This document shows, piece by piece, positions 1 to 5,832 of a stretch of DNA of 18,292 nucleotides. Both the position numbers and the translations under genes were made by a program. Under the pieces are notes generated by a model, which was given only the letters and a program-made list of their open reading frames with translations, did no database searches and had not been told where the DNA came from. Source of the stretch: Trueperaceae bacterium (GTDB lineage: Bacteria; Deinococcota; Deinococci; Deinococcales; Trueperaceae); assembly GCA_011390455.1 (NCBI GenBank), contig JAABSI010000060.1, forward strand, positions 1-18,292. The letters run 5' to 3'. Positions within the stretch are counted from its first letter, which is position 1; every line of letters begins with the position of its first letter.

Positions 1-140
1 CTGACCACCCCGAACGCCAACCCCCCCGGGTCGTCGCCCAACCGCATGATCGCCCCCTTGCCGAACTGCTTCTCGATGCTCAGGAGAGCGCCCTTGAGGG
101 CGCGTTGGCGCTCGGCGTCGTAGCTGGTGGGGAGGGTCAT
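1..140 (-). CDS. recA: Recombinase A, N-terminal fragment (runs off left edge)
   Basis: RecA polymerises on single-stranded DNA and drives ATP-dependent strand exchange in recombinational repair. The reverse complement from the ATG at 138-140 begins MTLPTSYDAERQRALKGALL and continues SIEKQFGKGAIMRLGD. This is the hallmark RecA N-terminal helix and linker (consensus IEKQFGKGSIMRLG). Only 46 codons are visible; the Walker A core and everything after it lie left of the window. The start is supported by a strong Shine-Dalgarno, GGAAGGAG, ending 6 nt before the ATG, so this gene is of the leadered class, unlike many neighbours. A -10-like TATGCT lies about 60 nt upstream. No LexA-type palindrome was recognised. 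The N-terminal match makes the identity nearly certain. Confidence 0.95.
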   Translation of the reverse strand, partial: MTLPTSYDAERQRALKGALLSIEKQFGKGAIMRLGDDPGGLAFGVV

Positions 141-145
141 GGGAA

Positions 146-153
146 GCTCCTTC
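146..153 (-). promoter_or_regulatory. recA Shine-Dalgarno
   Basis: Read on the minus strand this is GGAAGGAG followed closely by CTTCCC and ATG, an AAGGAG core at good spacing. It fixes the recA start at 140 and shows that recA has a conventional leader. Confidence 0.8.
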
Positions 154-200
154 CGGGCGAGGCGCCCGAGGCCACCCGGAGGGGCGGCGCGATGCGGGCG

Positions 201-206
201 AGCATA
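201..206 (-). promoter_or_regulatory. Putative recA -10 element (TATGCT)
   Basis: TATGCT on the minus strand lies in the only AT-rich patch between ubiA and recA, just downstream of CAATAAATGCGG. A start site about 7 nt downstream would give a 5' UTR of about 54 nt. No convincing TTGACA-like -35 was found at 16-18 bp. Confidence 0.5.
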
Positions 207-249
207 CCGCATTTATTGAGGTACGGGGTCGCCTTGGCGCCATGGTGCC

Positions 250-294
250 CCGCGCACGCCGTGCGCGGCGGCGAGCACCCGGCGGGCGCCGGGT
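250..294 (-). terminator. Tandem perfect hairpins after the PKS/FAD/UbiA operon
   Basis: Two perfect inverted repeats lie just beyond the UbiA stop. The first met by RNA polymerase is ACCCGGCG-GG-CGCCGGGT (277-294). The second is CCGCGCAC-GCC-GTGCGCGG (250-268). Both are 8-bp GC-only stems. Neither is followed by a T tract on the minus strand, so these are candidate stem-type terminators or 3'-end stabilisers. They also insulate recA from the operon. Confidence 0.5.
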
Positions 295-298
295 CGCG

Positions 299-1228
299 CT
301 AGGCGCGCGCCGCGAGCAGCGCGGCCAGCAGCGCCGTGAGGCCCAAGCCCGCCACCGCCACGAAGCGCATCGTGGTCCGGAACGAACCGCGGACGTCGTC
401 TTCCCGGAAGCGCGCCGCCCATGCGAGTTGCCAGAGCCCGAGGGCCCCCAGGAACGCAGCGAACGCCGTCGCCCACGCGATTCCAGAGCGCAGCGCCACC
501 AGCGCGACGAGGAGCGTCGCGCCGATCGCGCCCACGAGCGCGGCCGCGCGCAGGGCGGTCCGCGCTCCCCACAGGACCGGCAGCGTGCGGTCGCCGCGGC
601 GCCGGTCTTCGACCGTCTGATACGACTGGCTCACCACGTACAGCGCGAGGACCAGGCACGCGGGCACGAGCAGGTGGAGCGGCGCCGCGGCGCCCACGAG
701 CGCGCCCACCTCCGACCACTCGTCGCGCACCGCGACCGCCCCGGCCAGCGCCCCCAACCCGCCCTGACCGAGCCCGACCGCCGCCAGCGCCGCCACGGGG
801 CGCGCCTTCCAGCGGGTCGCCGGGTGCGAGTACGCGGTGGCGACGCCGAGCAGCGCCAACCACACGACGACGAACGGGCCCCCGACCCATGCCGCCAGCG
901 GCAGGCCGGCGAGCTGCACCGCCCAGGCCCAGCGCAGCAGCCCGGGGTCGATGGCCGGCGGCTCGAACAGCCCGCCGATCGGCCCCTCGTCGCGGTCGTA
1001 GAAGGAGTTGAGCGCGTTCGTGCCGCCGTACAGGAACAGGTGCAAGGCGAGCCAGGCGACGACGAGGCGCAGCGGATCGGGCGCGGTGGAGCCTTCGGCC
1101 GAGGCCCACCACGCCCCCCACAGGAAGAGCGGGCTCAAGAAGAGGTTGAACGGCAGCCGCAGGTGGCGGACCCACGGATGGCGCCAGGGTCGCCGCCAAG
1201 CCGCGGCGGAAGGCGAGGGCGCGCTCAC
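299..1228 (-). CDS. UbiA-family membrane prenyltransferase
   Basis: UbiA-family enzymes move a prenyl chain from a diphosphate donor to an aromatic or other acceptor inside the membrane. This 309-residue protein has about eight to nine hydrophobic segments. Its first Mg/diphosphate motif is NSFYDRDEG (residues 74-82), close to the family NxxxDxxxD. It has YSHPATRWKARP at 133-144, matching the family YSxPPxRLK loop, and a second Asp-rich motif, VEDRRRGDRTLPVLWG, at 206-221. The start is a GTG at 1226-1228, 13 bp after the monooxygenase stop, with no clear Shine-Dalgarno, so it is presumably co-translated from the polycistronic mRNA. Context with a type III PKS and a flavin hydroxylase suggests an aromatic polyketide acceptor. 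A menaquinone, carotenoid-elongase or heme-type role cannot be excluded from sequence alone. Family assignment is firm; substrate is inferred. Confidence 0.85.
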   Translation of the reverse strand: MSAPSPSAAAWRRPWRHPWVRHLRLPFNLFLSPLFLWGAWWASAEGSTAPDPLRLVVAWLALHLFLYGGTNALNSFYDRDEGPIGGLFEPPAIDPGLLRWAWAVQLAGLPLAAWVGGPFVVVWLALLGVATAYSHPATRWKARPVAALAAVGLGQGGLGALAGAVAVRDEWSEVGALVGAAAPLHLLVPACLVLALYVVSQSYQTVEDRRRGDRTLPVLWGARTALRAAALVGAIGATLLVALVALRSGIAWATAFAAFLGALGLWQLAWAARFREDDVRGSFRTTMRFVAVAGLGLTALLAALLAARA

Positions 1229-1241
1229 CGAGGGCCCCGCG

Positions 1242-2438
1242 TCACGAGAGGCCCTCCATCACGAAGCGCCCGCGCGTCCGCGCGGCCAGCGGCGGCCGCA
1301 GCGCAGCGGCGAGCAGGACGTCGCGCACCGCGCCGACGATCGGGCCCACGGGGCGACCGAGGGCGGTGTGCGCGGCGGCGCGCGCGATCGCGCGGCGCGC
1401 GGCGCGGCGCCGGTGCCCGGCGGCGCGCGCGAGCAGCGGCCCCGGATCGCCCTGGTCGAGCCCCGCGTCGAGGGCGTCGGCGATCGCCGCGGCGTCGAGC
1501 CAGCCGAGGTTCATGCCCTGGCCGCCGATCGGGCTGACGACGTGGGCGGCGTCGCCGATCAGGGCGACGCGGCCGACCGCGTACCGGTCGGCCGACCAGC
1601 GTTCGACGCCGAACGCACTCGCGCTGCCCCGCAGGGCGCCATCGAGCGGCGCGCCCAGGCGACGGCCCGCCTCGGCCGCCACGAGCGTGGCGAGCTCCGC
1701 GGGCGCGCGCTCGCGGAGCCCGTCCACGCTGCCGCGCCACCGGACCACCCAGCGGCGCACGCCGCCCGGCAGCGGGAACCCCTCCACGACCCCCTCGGCA
1801 TGGAGCACGACCCACGCCTCGTCGGCCGCGAAGCGATCCGGGTCGTCGGCGAGGTCGGCCATCGCGTACTGGTCCGGGTACGGGCCGCCGCGGCGCCCTA
1901 CGCCGAGCGCTCGGCGCACCGCCCCGTCGCGCCCGTCGGCGCCGACGACCGCCGAGGCGCGCCAGCGGCGGTGCGCCCCGTCCCCGGCCACCCCGTCGAC
2001 GACGACGGCATCGCCCCCCCGGTGAAGGGCTTCGGCGCGGACCCCCGCGACCCACGCCGCCGGATCGGCGGCCTCGAGGGCGGCTCGCAACGTCGCCTCC
2101 GTGATCGCCTGCGGGACGGTGAGCACGAACGGCCACGCCGCGCCAGGCTCGTCGAAGCGCACGGAGCCGAGCGCTCCCCGGACGCCGCGCGCCCGCCCCA
2201 TCCGCACCGGCCGCCCGGCGGCGACGAGCGCCGCCGCGACGCCGAGGCGGTCGAGGACGGCGAGGCCGGGCGGGTGGATCCCGATCGCGCGGCTGCCGAC
2301 CGGAGCGTGCGCGCGGGCCTCGAGCACGCGCACCCGACGGCCGCGGCGCACCAGGTCGAGCGCCAGCGCGGTGCCGACCGGTCCGCCACCGACGACCAGC
2401 ACGTCGACGTCCTCGGTGCGGCCGCTCCCGGCGCTCAC
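1242..2438 (-). CDS. FAD-dependent aromatic-hydroxylase-type monooxygenase
   Basis: This 398-residue flavoprotein belongs to the PHBH/UbiH class, which uses NAD(P)H and O2 to hydroxylate aromatic rings. Its Rossmann motif VVGGGPVGTALALDL is at residues 15-29. The DG motif (GADGRDG, 166-172) and the GD/ribityl motif (ALIGDAAHVVSPIGGQGMN, 292-310) are both intact. The start is taken as the GTG at 2436-2438, overlapping the PKS stop in a GTGA arrangement. Any longer reading upstream is in a shadow frame of the PKS gene. The 4-bp overlap and lack of a Shine-Dalgarno point to translational coupling with the PKS. By analogy with flavoprotein hydroxylases in type III PKS clusters (e.g. the Streptomyces srs operon), it probably oxidises the phenolic product, perhaps to a quinone. 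Fold and cofactor are clear; substrate is inferred. Confidence 0.88.
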   Translation of the reverse strand: MSAGSGRTEDVDVLVVGGGPVGTALALDLVRRGRRVRVLEARAHAPVGSRAIGIHPPGLAVLDRLGVAAALVAAGRPVRMGRARGVRGALGSVRFDEPGAAWPFVLTVPQAITEATLRAALEAADPAAWVAGVRAEALHRGGDAVVVDGVAGDGAHRRWRASAVVGADGRDGAVRRALGVGRRGGPYPDQYAMADLADDPDRFAADEAWVVLHAEGVVEGFPLPGGVRRWVVRWRGSVDGLRERAPAELATLVAAEAGRRLGAPLDGALRGSASAFGVERWSADRYAVGRVALIGDAAHVVSPIGGQGMNLGWLDAAAIADALDAGLDQGDPGPLLARAAGHRRRAARRAIARAAAHTALGRPVGPIVGAVRDVLLAAALRPPLAARTRGRFVMEGLS

Positions 2439-3568
2439 GCGCTCGGCACCACCCGGAAGAGGGCGCCGTCGACCGTGAGCCCCGGTCCGAACGCGAGGGC
2501 CGCCACCGCGTCGTCGACCGCGGGACCGGGGCGCGCGGGGTCCATGAGGTGCTCGAGCACGAAGAGGACGGTGGCGCTGCTCATGTTGCCGTACGTCCGC
2601 AGGACCTCGCGCGACGCCGCGACCGCGTCGTCGGGCAACGCGAGCGCGCGGGCGACGTTGTCGACGATCGCGCGACCGCCCGGATGCACGGCCCACCACG
2701 GCACGTCGGCCGCGTCGAGACCACCACGGCGCAACAGCGGCGCGACCGCCGCCCCCGCCTCGGCCTCGAGCACGCGGGGCACGTACGCCGTGAGGGTCAT
2801 GTCGAAACCGTGGTCGCCGATCGTCCAGGCCATCGAGTCGACCCCGCTGCGGGCCACCGCCGTCGACGTCGCCTCGAGCCGCAGCGGCCGGACGTCGCCC
2901 TCCGGTGGCCGGCCGGAGACGAGCACGGCCGCGGCGCCGTCCGCGAAGACGGCCGCGGAGAGGACCGAGTCGACGTCCGAGCGCGGCTGCAGATGCAGCG
3001 TGCAGAGCTCGACGCAGACGATGAGCACGACCGCGTCGGGATCGAGCGCGACGAACGCGCGCGCGAGGCGCAGCGCCGGGAAGGCGGCGAAGCAGCCCAT
3101 GAACCCGACGTGCGTGCGCTCGACGTCGTCCGGCAAGCCGAGGTCGTCGACCAGGTGCAGGTCGACGCCCGGGGTCGCGAAGCCGGTGCACGAGACCGTG
3201 ACCAGGTGCGTCACGTCGCGCGGGGCCAGCGCCCGGGTGCGCGCGAACGCCGAGCGCGCCGCCGCGGCGGCGAGCGGACCGACGTCGACGGCGTAGCGGG
3301 CGTTCCGCTCCCCGGTCGAGGGCGAACGGAAGGCGCCGTCCGGTCCGACGAACAGGGCGTCGGCCTCGTCGCCGTCGCGGTCGTCCAAGAAGTCGCCGAT
3401 CACGCTGAAGCGCGCGTCGATGGCGCTCTGCGCGTAGATCCGGTCGAGCAGCTTGCCCGTCCGCCGGTCGGGGCTCAGCCACCGCTCCATGACCGCGCGG
3501 AGGTGGGGCTGCGAGTAGCGATGAGCGGGCAGCGCGGTGCCGACCGCGTGCAGCAGAGGTGCCGTCAT
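2435..3568 (-). CDS. Type III polyketide synthase (chalcone/stilbene synthase-like)
   Basis: Type III PKSs extend an acyl-CoA starter with malonyl-CoA at one active site and cyclise the chain to pyrones, resorcinols or related aromatics. This 377-residue protein has the full Cys-His-Asn triad: C159 in GFMGCFAAFPAL, H295 in WAVHPGGRAIVDNV and N328 in TYGNMSSATVLFVL. The C-terminal GFGPG loop is present as AFGPGLTVDGALF (359-371). Length is normal for the family. The ATG at 3566-3568 is chosen because TATCGT lies exactly 5 nt upstream, there is no Shine-Dalgarno, and the family start begins here. It heads an operon with the FAD monooxygenase (GTGA overlap) and UbiA. No methyltransferase is present, unlike Bacillus bps or Streptomyces srs. 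The product is likely a lipid-tailed phenol or pyrone, by inference. Confidence 0.95.
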   Translation of the reverse strand: MTAPLLHAVGTALPAHRYSQPHLRAVMERWLSPDRRTGKLLDRIYAQSAIDARFSVIGDFLDDRDGDEADALFVGPDGAFRSPSTGERNARYAVDVGPLAAAAARSAFARTRALAPRDVTHLVTVSCTGFATPGVDLHLVDDLGLPDDVERTHVGFMGCFAAFPALRLARAFVALDPDAVVLIVCVELCTLHLQPRSDVDSVLSAAVFADGAAAVLVSGRPPEGDVRPLRLEATSTAVARSGVDSMAWTIGDHGFDMTLTAYVPRVLEAEAGAAVAPLLRRGGLDAADVPWWAVHPGGRAIVDNVARALALPDDAVAASREVLRTYGNMSSATVLFVLEHLMDPARPGPAVDDAVAALAFGPGLTVDGALFRVVPSA

Positions 3569-3573
3569 GCAGC

Positions 3574-3579
3574 ACGATA
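3574..3579 (-). promoter_or_regulatory. Leaderless -10 element for the PKS operon (TATCGT)
   Basis: TATCGT on the minus strand is followed by only GCTGC before the ATG, so transcription would begin at or next to the start codon. There is no ribosome-binding site. It shares an 84-bp divergent gap with the promoter of the membrane-protein gene. Confidence 0.55.
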
Positions 3580-3638
3580 CTCGGACCGGCGCGCCACGAC
3601 GGTGGCCGCGCCCGCGCGTCGCCTCCGCGCGCGTCCGG

Positions 3639-3644
3639 TACGCT
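3639..3644 (+). promoter_or_regulatory. Leaderless -10 element for the membrane-protein gene (TACGCT)
   Basis: TACGCT lies 8 nt before the ATG at 3653, with no Shine-Dalgarno between. It fits the TANNNT-to-start pattern seen at several other genes here, though the spacing is at the long end. Confidence 0.5.
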
Positions 3645-3652
3645 GGTCGGCC

Positions 3653-4360
3653 ATGGACCGAACCGATCCGCCGCCGGTCGACGACCCGCTGGCGCACGCC
3701 ATCGCCCACGGCTACGCGCTCGACCTCGGCACCGTGCTGCGCAGGGCGGCCGCCGCGCTCCGCGGCAGCAAACGCGTCGTGCTCGCCGGCGCGGTGGCGT
3801 GGATCGCGATCACCTGGCTGGTCGGGATCGTGACCTTCGCGCTCGGCCTCGGGGAACTGGTGTCGGCCTCGCTCGGCATCCTGGCGACGACGCCGATCAC
3901 GCTGGGGCTCTTGATGGTGGGGGTCCGACGCGCGCGGGGCGAGCCGGTCGCGTTCCGCGACCTGCTCGCCCACACCGGAGCGACCGCCCAGGGGGCGATC
4001 GTCCTGCTCGTGAACCTGCTCGTGCTCAACGCCGCCGAGGCGCTGCTCGGCCCGGCCCTGTCGACCCCGCTCGTGCTCGGCTACGTCCTGTTCGCCGGCT
4101 TCGCGCCCTACCTGGTCGCCGACCGAGGGATGGACGGGTTCGCTGCGATCGCGACGAGCTTCCGCCTGGTGCGCCACCGCTGGGGCACGCTGCTCGTGCT
4201 CCAGGTGCTGCTCGGTCTCGGGCTCGCGCTCGCGGCGCTGCCGCTCGGCCTCGGGCTGATCTGGGCCGGCCCTTACGCCGTCGTCGCGCTCGGCGCCGCG
4301 TTCGACGCCGCCGCACCGGCCACCTTGAGCACCGCGTCCAAGAACACCTTGTCCGGCTGA
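3653..4360 (+). CDS. Polytopic integral membrane protein, function unknown
   Basis: This 235-residue protein has a short charged, Pro/Asp-rich N-terminus, then about five to six hydrophobic helices. They begin near residues 41, 68, 112, 136 and 182, with a final one near 205. The segment FAPYLVADRGMDGFAAIATS followed by FRLVRHRW resembles the amphipathic loop of glycerophosphodiester-phosphodiesterase-membrane-domain or DUF975/BPSS1780-like proteins. That is a resemblance from memory, not a firm family call. No enzymatic motif is visible. It is transcribed divergently from the PKS operon. Its 3' end runs 88 bp into the convergent oxidoreductase gene, and the last 30 or so residues lie in that antisense overlap. 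The reading frame looks real because it has a well-placed start, coherent membrane helices and an immediate promoter. Confidence 0.75.
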   Translation: MDRTDPPPVDDPLAHAIAHGYALDLGTVLRRAAAALRGSKRVVLAGAVAWIAITWLVGIVTFALGLGELVSASLGILATTPITLGLLMVGVRRARGEPVAFRDLLAHTGATAQGAIVLLVNLLVLNAAEALLGPALSTPLVLGYVLFAGFAPYLVADRGMDGFAAIATSFRLVRHRWGTLLVLQVLLGLGLALAALPLGLGLIWAGPYAVVALGAAFDAAAPATLSTASKNTLSG

Positions 4361-4983
4361 CCGCCGAGCACCCGCTCCTGGCCGCTCGGGCCGTCGATGA
4401 CGGTATCGGGCACGCCCGAGATGCGGTAGCGCTGCGCCAACTGCGGGAACTCGCTCGCTTCGACGCCTTCGGCGATCACGTTCGGGTTCGCCAGCGCCAA
4501 GCGGTAGGCGGCGAGCACCGCGCGGGGGCAGTACGGGCACGTCGGCGTGACGAAGGCCTGCAGGCGCACGGGCGCGTCGAGCTCGGCGAGCCGTTCCACG
4601 GACGCCGGACCGAGGCCGGAGTCCCCCGTGCCCACCATGCGCACGACCTCGACCAAGGTCTGGAACTCGTAGCCGCTCGGGAGCCCGATGAAGCGGACGT
4701 TGTCGGCGTCGCTGCCGGCCGCGCGGAAGACGATCGTCGGGGTGCGCACGATGCCGCGAGCGCGGGCGTCGCCGTCGAGCGTCGTCTCGACCACCCGCAG
4801 GCGTTCGGACGTCTCGGCCACCTCGCGAACGAGCTGGAGGGTCGCGGCCTCTTCGCCGGCGTCCTCCTGGCCGGGGACCACGAGGCGCGAGGCGACGTGC
4901 ACGACGATCTCCACGTCGCGATCGAGGGGGGCGAAGGCTTCGGCGAGCTGGGCGGTCAGGGATTCATCCAAGAAGCGTTCCAT
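4273..4983 (-). CDS. Glutaredoxin/PDO-like protein with two thioredoxin folds and one CPYC site
   Basis: This 236-residue protein has the two-domain thioredoxin-fold layout of protein disulfide oxidoreductases, which exchange disulfides in the cytoplasm of many thermophiles and Deinococcota. The C-terminal domain carries FVTPTCPYCPRA, active Cys149 and Cys152, with a cis-Pro region ISGVPDTVIDG (188-198). The N-terminal domain keeps a cis-Pro region (VRTPTIVF, 79-86) but has no cysteine at all, so its redox site is lost. The ATG at 4981-4983 lies directly after a palindrome. The GGAGG upstream ends only 1 nt before ATG, too close for a normal Shine-Dalgarno. The 3' end overlaps the convergent membrane-protein gene by 88 bp. 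Fold and CPYC are certain; physiological partner is unknown. Confidence 0.85.
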   Translation of the reverse strand: MERFLDESLTAQLAEAFAPLDRDVEIVVHVASRLVVPGQEDAGEEAATLQLVREVAETSERLRVVETTLDGDARARGIVRTPTIVFRAAGSDADNVRFIGLPSGYEFQTLVEVVRMVGTGDSGLGPASVERLAELDAPVRLQAFVTPTCPYCPRAVLAAYRLALANPNVIAEGVEASEFPQLAQRYRISGVPDTVIDGPSGQERVLGGQPDKVFLDAVLKVAGAAASNAAPSATTA

Positions 4984-4990
4984 GCCTCCA

Positions 4991-5011
4991 GGTATACCCC
5001 ACCGGGGTACC
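4991..5011. promoter_or_regulatory. CsoR/CstR-like operator palindrome overlapping the PDO promoter
   Basis: The plus strand reads GGTATACCCC, then ACC, then GGGGTACC. This is an inverted repeat with one two-base bulge (TATA versus TA). The ATACCCC...GGGGTA core matches the operators known for the CsoR/CstR/RcnR repressor family, which sense copper, nickel or persulfide. On the minus strand a TATACC element inside it lies 7 nt before the oxidoreductase ATG, so a bound repressor would block that promoter. No repressor gene is in the window. Confidence 0.5.
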
Positions 5012-5043
5012 TGGGGGCGTCGGACGAACGACCCGGTCGCCGA

Positions 5044-5060
5044 CCGGGGCTTCGCCCCGG
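5044..5060. terminator. Perfect hairpin between the SDR and PDO genes
   Basis: CCGGGGC-TTC-GCCCCGG forms a perfect 7-bp GC stem with a 3-nt loop, 5 bp past the SDR stop. There is no T tract on the minus strand. It probably separates the fni/SDR transcript from the downstream oxidoreductase gene, which has its own promoter-like region. Confidence 0.5.
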
Positions 5061-5065
5061 CCGGA

Positions 5066-5827
5066 TCAGAAGGTGGTGCCGACCACGCCGCCGTCGACGA
5101 GCAGCGTCTGGCCCGTCACGTACGCCGCGGGGCCCGAGCACAGGAAGGCCACGGCAGCTGCGATCTCGGCGGGCTCGCCGAAGCGCTTGGCCGGGATCGT
5201 CGCGATCAACCGGGCGCGCGCGTAGTCGTCCGCGAACAGCTCGTCGAGGCGCTCGGTCGCCGTGTAGCCCGGCGCGACCGCGTTCACGGTGACCCCGTGC
5301 TCGGCGACCTCGCTCGCGAGCGTGCGCCCGAAGGCGGTCACGCCGGCCCGGAAGGCGTTCGACAGCGTGAGGTTGGCGACCGGTTGCTTGACCGCCAGGC
5401 TCGTGACGAACACGATGCGCCCCCAGCCGGCGCCGCGCATCGCCGGCAGCACGCCCCGCGCCAAGCGAACGGCCGACATGAGGGTCAGGTCGAACCCCTT
5501 CGACCACGCCGGGTCCTCGAGCGCCGCCGCGGCCCCCGTCGGCGGGCCACCGGCGTTCGCGACCAGGATGTCGGGATCGCCGACCGCCTCCTTGGTGCGG
5601 GCCAACAGCGCCTTGACCTGCTTCGCCTGGGCGACGTCGCCCGCGACCGCGTGCACCTCCGCGCCGTTCGCGCGCAGGCGCTGCGCCGCTGCCTCGAGCG
5701 CCTCCTCGTCGCGCGCGTTGACGACCAAGCGCGCACCCTCCGCGGCCAACGCCGCGGCGACCGCGAACCCGATGCCCTTCGATGCGCCCGTGACGAGCGC
5801 CGCTTTCCCTGCGACCTGAAGATCCAT
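5066..5827 (-). CDS. SDR-family oxidoreductase with atypical active site
   Basis: Short-chain dehydrogenases/reductases bind NAD(P)H and oxidise or reduce carbonyl or alcohol groups. This 253-residue protein has the glycine motif VTGASKGIGFA (12-22), NAG at 91-93, the Ser in VTSLAV (S143) and the C-terminal YVTGQTLLVDGG (236-247), all as in FabG-like classical SDRs. The catalytic YxxxK, expected 13 residues after Ser143, instead reads SNAFR (156-160), so both Tyr and Lys are replaced. A recognisable SDR subgroup carries this LSNxxRAG signature, so it is not a sequencing slip. The ATG at 5825-5827 is 5 bp beyond the fni stop. TAGGCT lies 7 nt before it, and no Shine-Dalgarno is present. The substrate cannot be named. 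Confidence 0.85.
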   Translation of the reverse strand: MDLQVAGKAALVTGASKGIGFAVAAALAAEGARLVVNARDEEALEAAAQRLRANGAEVHAVAGDVAQAKQVKALLARTKEAVGDPDILVANAGGPPTGAAAALEDPAWSKGFDLTLMSAVRLARGVLPAMRGAGWGRIVFVTSLAVKQPVANLTLSNAFRAGVTAFGRTLASEVAEHGVTVNAVAPGYTATERLDELFADDYARARLIATIPAKRFGEPAEIAAAVAFLCSGPAAYVTGQTLLVDGGVVGTTF

Positions 5828-5832
5828 GGGCG

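Noticed and set aside
141..298. SOS or Deinococcus radiation-response (RDRM-like) palindrome upstream of recA
   Set aside because: No CTG-N10-CAG-like or TTATGTCATTGACATAA-like element was found; only the TATGCT box and GC hairpins.
105..302. 65-codon plus-strand open frame near the left edge
   Set aside because: Runs antisense through the recA start and the hairpins; no motif or ribosome site.
242..1537. 431-codon plus-strand open frame
   Set aside because: Antisense to ubiA and the FAD gene; low-complexity Arg/Ala composition and no domain.
1008..3296. 762-codon open frame on the plus strand
   Set aside because: Lies antisense to ubiA, the FAD monooxygenase and the PKS; its translation is Arg/Ala/Pro-rich without motifs. 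A GC-rich shadow of real genes.
4985..4989. GGAGG as Shine-Dalgarno for the disulfide oxidoreductase
   Set aside because: It ends 1 nt before ATG, too close to work as a normal ribosome-binding site; probably incidental or part of a leaderless start.
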